Shown piece by piece: positions 56,301-64,000 of a stretch of 64,000 nt of DNA. Made by a program: the position numbers and the translations under genes. Each line of letters begins with the position of its first letter. Positions within the stretch are counted from its first letter, which is position 1. The notes below the pieces were generated by a model. It did not search any database. It had not been told where the DNA came from and saw only the letters and a list, made by a program, of their open reading frames with translations. The DNA comes from Branchinecta lynchi (Eukaryota > Arthropoda > Branchiopoda > Anostraca > Branchinectidae), in NCBI GenBank assembly GCA_023053575.1, contig JAKZAP010000008.1, positions 4,854,715-4,918,714 of the forward strand, read 5' to 3'.

Positions 56301-57642
56301 GGTCTAACAGCCGTGTGTTACTTATAAGTGTCTGACATATCTCACAATTGGGTTCCGTCTATTCTTTGTTTGAGTGTGTACCCTACCAATAAAACTTGTC
56401 AACCCCCCAAAGACTTAATTCCAAGTTACAGTGATAGACCATTGGGACTAATTTTCTTACCCTCAGATTCATAGAGATCAAATGAAATGGCACCAATTTG
56501 CACAAGTTTCTAGCCCCTCATGAACCCGTTCTAGCAACCGCTTCTTACTTGCACGTCCATCTCCCAGTGATAGAAATGGTACCAAATTGTTCTCACGATC
56601 AAATACACCAGAAACAAATAATAGGATTAGGTAGCATACGCCAACTACCAAAGTTGCTAACCCCTCATCTCCGAAGACGATTATGGTCTAACAGCCGATT
56701 GTTGCTTACAAGTACCCTACATGTCTCACGATTGGGATCGGCCTATTTTTGGTTTCTGTGTGTAGCCTACCTTACTACTGAAGTTGTCAACCCCTCTGAA
56801 CTTCAAACTGTTGTGTCTCCTGAAGGAATTTTTGCACCAGAAAACTGATGACATCTTCTTTGATCAGCTCATCAAGGTCTATCAGTTGCCGTTGAAAAAA
56901 AAAATTCTACCTGTATTAGTTGCCGTTTTCCAACTTTCTAATATCACCACTTAGAAAGGAGCAAAGGTTAAGGTCTAATTTCTTTAGCAGTAAGAGATCT
57001 TTTAAAGTTTAAGAGTTAAGGAATGACATAAGATGGGCATCTTATGTCATTCCTCTTCCTCAATCCAAAGTGTAAGAAATGAAATGATAAACTTAGCTGA
57101 AATCACGAACATAAATGGGTAGAAACAATAGATGGCAGCACTTTCTGACCCGTGGGAAAATGCCACTTTTTCTATTCTGTAAAATAAAATGTATCACTCA
57201 AAGAAGATATATTGGCTGTGGGGCCAGGGAACTCCGGCACATATTTAGATCATCACTTATTGATTTTAGTCCATCTTCAGTTTAAATCTGGTGCCTGTCT
57301 GCTTGCCTGCTAAACGGAGCTTTCCACTCGAAAGCAGAAACATGGTTTGATATACGAAAGCTTGGCTGCATAACTTCAGATAGTCCTCTCTGGTATAGGC
57401 TATACAACTCCACTTCACTTAGCACACTGTAGGCTCTGGGTCAATTACAAGCAAAAACCATCCTTTTTGGCGCCAGGCAAGAGTTCTACGGAGCTTTCCA
57501 AAATGTAATGTCATATTCATCAATCCGGCCTAATGTCCACTCTTTTCGTAAAAACGCACAGGTTAGGCCCTTCCCACTTTCTAGAAATAAGCTGAAATCG
57601 GGGTACGAGAAAAAGAAAAAAAACGACAAAACTCGCAACACA
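53374..57642 (-). mobile_element. Family B Helentron-like element, copy 3, older and interrupted
   Basis: AACTAGACCTACGTTGCCTG GGCAACGT begins the copy, and AAACTCGCAACACA ends it at 57642. Three diverged GACTAAATTGACTTTGCAGC modules (53630, 54207, about 54490) and several ACCCCTC(A/G)(T/C)CGCCGAAGATG modules are present. It is clearly more diverged than copies 1 and 2. A full family A element sits at 54841-56269; without it the copy is about 2.84 kb. The terminal stem-loop has lost part of its stem (CTCGCAACACA only). Confidence 0.85.
54841..56269 (-). mobile_element. Family A Helentron-like element, full copy nested in family B
   Basis: The low end ACAAGACCAAAGGTTTCGAT GGGATCCC and the high palindrome TTTTGGGATCCCAAAA (56253-56268) are both intact. 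The interior includes at least four consecutive units of about 137 bp at 55440-55980 (CCGGATTCCGG(T/G)CGAAATACTT, ACCATCGTCTTCAGCATGTC, CCTAAATCGAACAT). The GACGGACGGACAGACGGAC microsatellite lies near 56180-56216. Family B resumes on the right with GGAAACCCCTCACCGCCGAA. This is the best reference copy of family A. Confidence 0.9.
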
Positions 57643-58936
57643 GTGAATAGTTGGAAACTGGACTGTTTTGTCATATGATTCGATGATAGGCCGTTCTTAA
57701 TGAATTGTGACAAATGGGTATTTAGGTGCTATGATTTGATTTGTTGCACTTGTTATTACCTCGCTAATGGAAAAGAGATATAAAGGGTTCGACTGGCTGG
57801 CAGGCCATTGTTGGAACTAAAGCTATTGGTGCAAGATCTTCAACATTTGTTTGGACTGATACTTGCGGTTTGTTTACATTTAAAGCTTTTAAAGTGGGAT
57901 GATTATAAATTAGGTTATTTCAGTACCTGTTTGGTTATTGGGGATGTGAAACGTCTTGGTTGTAAAGCTGTTTGTGTCTAATAGGTGATAAACATGTTAC
58001 TTTCACACTCCACGTCTGAGCGCTTGCGCACCTGTTTGTATTTTTTCTCTCTCTGTCATTGACATTTCATGCAAAGATGGGCAATAACGTATTCATTCAG
58101 GCATTCATAATTCAGTTTAAATTTTTTCCCTTCGTGTTCTTTCTCTTTCATTATACCATCTTTACCGTGGCCTCAGGCTTTTTATGCTAATAAATTATTG
58201 TTATTATGCGCCCATTCGTCTATGTCACAATTCCAGACAGCATTCGGCCGGATTTCTTCGGTTGCTTATATTGAAGGCTTTTTTGCAAGACCTTAGCGTT
58301 CGGCAGTCGAAACTATTTTCCGGTTGATCGTTTGCGGAAGAAGCTGTAATGTGTTTTCGATATGGTCGAAGATTACATGGAACAGTTTTTGCCTCCGTTT
58401 TTCATTCCGGTTCAGCGATTTTCTGAGCGGCGTCAGTAGGGAACTTCTGAGGTCGGACATCCGGGTACTGAGTCTGTATTGCTGGAAATTAGCCTAGCTG
58501 GATCACAACTGGAACGTGGGCTTGTTTGTACGATGTTTGGAGCAAGCAATCCTTGGATACGACTGCGCTTACAAACAGGACTAGTTGAACTTGTGTTTTC
58601 ATCTGCGCTAAACAGAGCTGGAGGACTCGGGACTCATCTCGGTCTTGCTGCTCATCAATCCGAGTCTGAGTAAACGTGTCTGCCAGGCAAAATTTAAAAT
58701 CACCCAGACGTCTTCAGTGACGTAAAGAGGCTAGCTAAACGATGGCTATGCTATGATTCTATTATTATATATGTACTATTATTATAATTATTTATTTAAA
58801 AAAAAACTGTTAGGAATTTCATACAATTTTGTTCTCTTCTCGTCTCGAGCGATTTTCTCTAGGACCCTAGACCAGAACTATCGACAGACTCGCCTTGCCT
58901 CTTGAGCATGACTTTGGTCTCGTACTCGGACGCATT
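57643..58936. other. Relatively repeat-poor stretch
   Basis: An open stretch on the plus strand (about 58440-58673) includes LAGSQLERGLVCTMFGASNP. It lacks an obvious start, domain or splice pair, so I do not call it. Near 58190 TTATTGTTATTATG looks like a LINE tail. Confidence 0.3.
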
Positions 58937-59231
58937 GGGCGTGTTCCACCCTTCTCACAATAGTAACTATTTCCGTTCCAGCCTCACAAGTTACAACGCT
59001 GACCTTTTCAACCTTCTCGAAATAGTAACTAGTAGCAACTATTTGCTCACCTTGCTCGGGAGCGTAGTAAGCGTGGTAACTACGGATCTCTGTAACGTGA
59101 TCAGCTGGATTGCCCCGTAAAGGGATATCCTTACGAAAACAGACAAATACGTTCCAGCGCCCTTGACACCAAGAAGCCAAAATTCGTGACGTCATGCGTA
59201 GTAACCACGGTAAGTAGAATGGAACACGCTC
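58937..59231 (+). mobile_element. MITE family F, copy 3
   Basis: The ends GGGCGTGTTCCACCC and GAATGGAACACGCTC form inverted repeats. The interior is as in 2932-3223, including GTGACGTCATGCGTAGTAAC. It is 295 bp. ATT adjoins both ends (left ...GCATT, right ATTGT), possibly a 3-bp duplication. Confidence 0.85.
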
Positions 59232-60040
59232 ATTGTATTCTAGAGCAGGTTGACGCTAGTCGAAATGATAGTTGAGTGTCATCAGTGGCCTTACAGTTGA
59301 CAGTCTCTTGTTCACTAGTTTCTTCATGACCGGGCCAGTGTTCAAGATCGTATGGTCAAGGGTGGCCTGAAGGTTCAGGTTGGTTCAGGTTCTTTTTCAG
59401 GTTCTTTTTAATAACAAACTAAATAACAAAATGTCCAGAGCCCGGCTGAGAAGACAAATAAGGGGGGGGGGGGGAGTCCCCCCCACCGCTTTTTGCTAAG
59501 TCGTATCAGTCGTTTATGTTGGCCTCGCCAAGGTCCCGGGCATTTATTTAGTCGAAGAGAATCCGAGTCGTTCAAAAAAAAAAAAATGCCCAGCTTCAGT
59601 CATCCCTGTCAAAGGCAAGCCGAGTCGTTTAAACCAGGTTTCATAACTCCGTAAGGTCGGAGACATGATTCATGGCGGCAGCAATGTACCTGTTTTACTC
59701 CCATGTGATTTGTATTTGTCTCACTTAGGTCTTTCAGATTTTAGCCTTTCAAAATTGCAACTGGTTAGTTGTTAAAGTGAAGTCTGTCTGTATAACATGA
59801 GCAAACCTTATAGACCGAAAGCGAGAGACACGGTTGTGTGCATGAATAATGGGTCAAAATTTGACTATAAGTAGAAAAGAAGGCATGGAATTTTTAAAGA
59901 TAATGGAAAAGCCATCAGTATTCAAATGACAGGAAACCCGCGAAACAAGTGCACTCAGAACAAGGGGAAAATGTCGATTACAAAGCGAGGTTGAGGTGGG
60001 TACAACGCTTGAAAAGGACAAGGAAAGTTTTAACATACAC
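59232..60040. other. Unassigned stretch
   Basis: The segment holds a G run with facing C run (59462-59486), an AGGTTCAGGTTGGTTCAGGT short repeat (59372-59400) and an A run at 59575-59586. No gene was seen. Confidence 0.3.
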
Positions 60041-60365
60041 CCCAAATTTATTTATTTATTTATTTAATCTAATAAAACGGACAGGTTGGGCCTTACTAAA
60101 CAACTAACAATAAATATTTACAACTAACAATGGGTGTGGGCAAAAATATAAAAACAATAAGCTACCCAACATCAAATACTGAATACAGCTCACGGTTCCA
60201 TGCCATCCACACAGGTAAGGATAGCCGCATGTTTGGGCCCGAGAGAATCACAAGGAGTGGATTACTGGACCGAAAATTTGTTTCCCAGGACAGGAGGGGT
60301 TGTGCAGAGACTGGAATAGCTCATTCAAGTGGGGATGTAAATTTTAGGCCTCAATGCTTGTAGAT
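60041..60365 (-). pseudogene. Possible LINE 3' end with (AAAT)n tail
   Basis: ATTTATTTATTTATTTAATC at about 60048-60067 resembles a reversed tetranucleotide LINE tail, followed on the same side by a 77-codon plus-strand frame of no recognised domain. It is assigned on tail form only. Confidence 0.3.
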
Positions 60366-60600
60366 AGCCTTCAGCCCAAGCTGACTGCGAATCATATTTG
60401 ACGGTGCAAAACGGATAAGTCAGCTACATTTACTAGAGCTATATGTCGGCCCTTCTTGACAAGGGTCTTCTTCAGGCTCAAGTCCCTCAAGCTTGAAAAT
60501 GAACTTGTGGAAAAACAATGAAAGATTCTTCTTTAAATATCTCATTTTGTGAACTTCTTCTCTGAAAATTGGTTGGAGTTAAAGCTGGTGCTGTTATTTC
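60366..60600 (+). repeat. Family D copy
   Basis: CTTCAGCCCAAGCTGACTGC, TTTGACGGTGCAAAACGGAT, GCCCTTCTTGACAAGGGTCT and an AACTTGTGGAAAAACAAT extension match the copies at 62395 and 62670. Confidence 0.75.
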
Positions 60601-60674
60601 ACTCTAGACACTGCTGCTGTTTTTGCTGTTCGATTGGGTCGTCGAAAGGATAGAGATTCTTCTGTATTTTGTTT

Positions 60675-62305
60675 TGTGGCACTTGCAGCCTATGGCTCAA
60701 TTGCCATATACCGATCGCAATTCTGTCTGTCAGTCGGTGGGAGGAATCTGGTCTGTAACTTTTGAACGGGTGATGGATTGAAATGAAACTTGATAACTGA
60801 ATAAAGGACATATCTCTGATGTCCCATTTGAAATCCGGACCGAATTCGGTAGCTACTGAGGAGCTGGGGGGGGGGAGACCGGAAATCTTGAGAAACGGTT
60901 AGAATGGAGGGATCGGAATGAAATTTGCTGAGAAGAACAAACATCAGCCCCAGACAAATCGTTTACACAATTGGACTGGATCCGGATCCTTGGGGGGGGG
61001 AGTGGAGGGGAGTTTCTTGGAATTCCGGTGATGTCAGTTTGGGGGGGTTTTCGCGACGAAAATTGGGAGGCATGCCAGGGACCCGACCAAACTAACTTGG
61101 AAATAATCAGTTTCCCGATCCTACCATCTAGGGGGGGTGGGTGGAGGGCGGGGGAATCTGGATTGAGTAGTGTGTAACTTTCGAACGGGTGATCGGACTG
61201 GAATGAAACTTGAAAACTGAATCAAGGACGTATCTTCGATGTATGTCCCATTTCAAGTACGGACCGGATTCGGTAGCTATGGGGGGAGAGGGTGGATAAG
61301 AGATCTCGAGAAACGGTTAGAATCGAGGGATCGGAGTGAAACTTGCTGGGAAGAACAATTATCTGCCCCAGATAAATCATTTACAAAATAGGACTGGATA
61401 CGGACCCTTGGGGGTGGGGGTGGGGGTGGGGTTGGAGGGGAGTTTCCTCGAATTCCGGTATGTCAGTCTTGGGGATCTTCGCGACGAAACTTGGGAGGCA
61501 TATCCGGGATCCGATCAACAGACTTGTAAATAAAAACTTACTCGATCCGATAGTCGGGGGGGGGGGAAGGAGGTTGAATCCGGAATAGTGAGTCATGTGT
61601 AACTTTGGAACGGGTAATCGGATTTGAGTGAAATTTATTAATTCAACAGAGGGATCTAGTGATCTTTTTCATGTCCGGACCGGATCTCATAAAAGTTGGG
61701 GGGGGGGGGGGAAGACCGGAAAATACGTGACCGGCTTATACTGGAGAGATCGGGATGGAACTTTGTGGGAATAAAAAACAGATGCTCTGGATAAATTTTT
61801 CAGAACTGGATTAGCTCTGGCGACTGTGGGGGGAGTTTGAGGGGGGCTCTCGAATTCCGGTGTTCGCGAGTTAAGGTACTTCCAGATGTACTAGGACGAT
61901 GCAACTTGGCTGGAGTATTAGAAATGTGACAAGATTGGCTTAGAAACCGCCACTTTCCAAATCTGACTATTCCTTAAAGTAGCCTACCAATCTTGACCGC
62001 TAACTAAGAAAAATACTTTTAATCGGAATATACATTTTCATGATCCGCATGATACCATTATCATTTTTCTATAGCAAAAAACTTGCTGAGAAGAACGAGC
62101 ATTTATTCTAGAATAAATCGTTTGCACAGTTGGACTAGGTCCGGACAGTTAGGGGGGGGGGGGGTAGAGGGGGGCCTTTTGGAATTCCAGTGATGGAGTT
62201 TCTCAAGACGAAACTTGGCAGGCACATCAGGGAGCCGATCAATCTGACAGAGCCCTGACCTACTACATACAGTTGTAAGTGCCATATGCGCTTACAGCTG
62301 TTGTT
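60675..62305 (+). mobile_element. Family E Helentron-like element with both ends
   Basis: The 5' end is TGGCACTTGCAGCCTATGGC TCAATTGCCATA, then ACCGATCGCAATTCTGTCTG. The interior units contain GAACGGGTGATCGGA, GATGAAACTTG, G runs and a GGGGGTGGGGGTGGGGGTGG microsatellite (about 61410-61432). The 3' end is TTGTAAGTGCCATATGCGCT TACAGCTGTTGTT near 62305. Minus-strand proline-rich frames are translations of the G/C runs. Confidence 0.75.
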
Positions 62306-62345
62306 GGAGTCACCTGTCTCTTCTTCTTCTTTCCAGCTAAGATGT

Positions 62346-62712
62346 ATTTGTCGGCGGCATATATGAATGGAAGTTCCATACTATGGTGATAGATATTCCT
62401 TCAGCCCAAGCTGACTGCGAATCATATTTGACGGTGAAAAATGGATAAGTCAGCCACATTTTACTAGAGCTATATTTTGGCCCTTCTTGGCAAGGGTTCT
62501 CTTCAGGCTGAAGCGGCAAAATAAACTTGTGGAAAAACAATTAAAGATCCTTCCTTAATTAATTGATTTTGAGAACTTCTTCTTTGAAAATTGGTTGGAG
62601 TTCAAGCTGGTGCTGTGATTTCATAACTTGTCGGCGGCGTGTATGGGCAATTTAAAGTTCAGTATTTTGGTGATAGATGTTCCTTCAACCCAAGCTTACT
62701 GCGAATCATATT
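62346..62712 (+). repeat. Family D, tandem duplication of about 282 bp
   Basis: TTGTCGGCGGC(A/G)T(A/G)TATG occurs at about 62349 and 62629. Each is followed by TGGTGATAGAT(A/G)TTCCTTCA and a family D start. The second unit is cut at TGCGAATCATATT (62712) by the family B copy 4. Confidence 0.75.
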
Positions 62713-64000
62713 TGTGTTGCGAAAGCATCACTTTGGTTTTGTCCTGTTTTTTTTTTTTTTTTTTTTTTTCTATGACTCCGATTTCATTTTATTCCTAGTA
62801 ACTGGTAAGGGTCTAATCTGTGCGGTTTTTACGGAAAGGCCGGATTGACGAATATGACATTACATTTTGGAAAGCTCCGTTGCCTGGGGCCACTAAGGAT
62901 GGTTTTTGCTTGTCCTCGAGCCAGCTAGCCTACGGTGTGCGAAGTGAAGTGGAGCTATATAGCCCATGTCAGAGAGGACTATCTGAAGTTGTGTAGTGAA
63001 CCTTTTGTTTCATCAAACCATGTTTCTGCTTTCGAGTGGAAAGCTCCGTTCTAGCACGCAAGCAGGCAGGCACCAGTTTCAAATTGAAGATGGACTAAAA
63101 TCTATAAGTGTTAAATATATGCGGCAGTTACCCGGCCCCACAGCCAACATATCTTCTTTGAGTGATAAATAGAAAAATCTACAGAAACAAAAAAGTGTCT
63201 TTTTCCTTGTCCGAAAGTGCTGCCATCTATTGTGTCTATCCATGTCTGTTCGTGATTTCAGCCGAGTTTATCATTCGTTTTTTTGCACTTGGTTTGCGGT
63301 AGAGAAATGGTATCAGATGTGCCTCTTAAACTTTAAAAGTTCTCTCATTGCTAAAGAAACTAGAGCTTATCCTTTGCTCCTTTCTAAGTGGTGACGTTAG
63401 AAAGTTGGCCTACGGCAAAGTCAACTTTTGAATAAGACAGGTAGAATTTGATGAGTTGATGAGTTGATGAATTGATCATGTATACGTCATCCATTTTTTG
63501 ATACAAAAATTCCTTCATGAGATACACCAGTTTGAAAGTTGCAAGGGCTCGACAACTTCAGTAGTAAGGTATAAATTGAAACCAAAAATAGGCGATACCA
63601 CTTGTGAGACATGTAGAGGACTTGTACGCAACAGTTAAATGTTAGCTTATAATCATCTTCGGCAATGAGGGGTTTGCAGCTTTTGCTAGTTGGTGTACCT
63701 GTTATTTGTTTCCGGTGTCTTCGATGGTAAGAACAATTTGGTTCCCAATTCTAAGACATGTAAGGGACTGTAAATAATAACCGGCTGTTTTGCTACAAAC
63801 ATCTTCCGCGATGGGGGGTTTGCAACTTTTGCTAGCTGGTGTACCCATTATTTTTATCCCATGAACTTGATATCTATCACGGGAGAGGGACTTCTAAGTA
63901 AGAATCGGTTCACGAGGGGCTATAACTTTTGTAAATTGGTGCACATTGTATTCGATTTCTATAAATCTGACGGTAAGAAATTTTGTATCGATGGTCTATT
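62713..64000 (+). mobile_element. Family B Helentron-like element, copy 4, runs off the window
   Basis: TGTGTTGCGAAAGCATCACT TTGGTTTTGTCC then a T run and the reverse of the family B interior (GGAAAGCTCCGT, TGCGGCAGTTACCCGGCCCC, CATCTTCGGCAATGAGGGGT) follow to the window end. The first hairpin carries two changes relative to copies 1 and 2. The CTAG end lies beyond 64000. Confidence 0.85.

Noticed and set aside
60690..61596. Proline-rich frames (for example runs of PPPP) on either strand
   Set aside because: They are translations of the G/C homopolymer runs in family E units.

Overview
This window is nuclear DNA from a eukaryote, most likely an invertebrate animal. The evidence is GT-AG bounded exon candidates, non-LTR retrotransposons, hAT-type and other inverted-repeat elements, and very little coding sequence. 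I see no prokaryotic operon structure, no CRISPR array, no rRNA and no convincing tRNA. The species cannot be named from the sequence. Nearly every open frame is either a shadow of a repeat or a broken retrotransposon.

Layout: 210-373 is a good exon candidate (phase 1 in, phase 0 out). The next phase-compatible exon on the same strand is at 39512-39674, so 374-39511 may be one roughly 39 kb intron packed with transposons. Positions 39675-64000 are again repeats, with one weak candidate terminal exon at 49751-49948.

The repeats are dominated by three large families with no coding capacity, here called A (about 1.1-1.4 kb), B (about 3.1 kb) and E (about 1-2.3 kb). They share little sequence but have the same plan. 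One end is a perfect palindrome or stem-loop. The interior holds diverged tandem units. An inverted copy of the first-end motif lies just inside the other end, which finishes in CT(T/A)G followed by TT in the host. Where the empty site can be rebuilt, insertion lies between A and A (T and T on the other strand) with no clear target duplication. This resembles non-autonomous Helentrons (HINE-like rolling-circle elements). No Rep/helicase gene is present, so any mobilising enzyme must be elsewhere. Strands of A, B and E below are given so that the CT(T/A)G end is the 3' end.

Other layers are: a LINE (ORF1, endonuclease, start of RT) on the minus strand between about 21.6 and 28.3 kb, broken by successive insertions; a second LINE with an RT domain at 49.9-52.9 kb; LINE 3' tails at 1.1, 8.5, 36.1 and 40.3 kb; a hAT element with an exact 8-bp target duplication and a transposase relic (14473-15228); an 8-bp-TSD element with inverted minisatellite arms (23375-24626); and several MITE or foldback families. 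Nesting gives a relative order of events. The genes do not work together as a pathway: this is a transposon-filled intron and flank.
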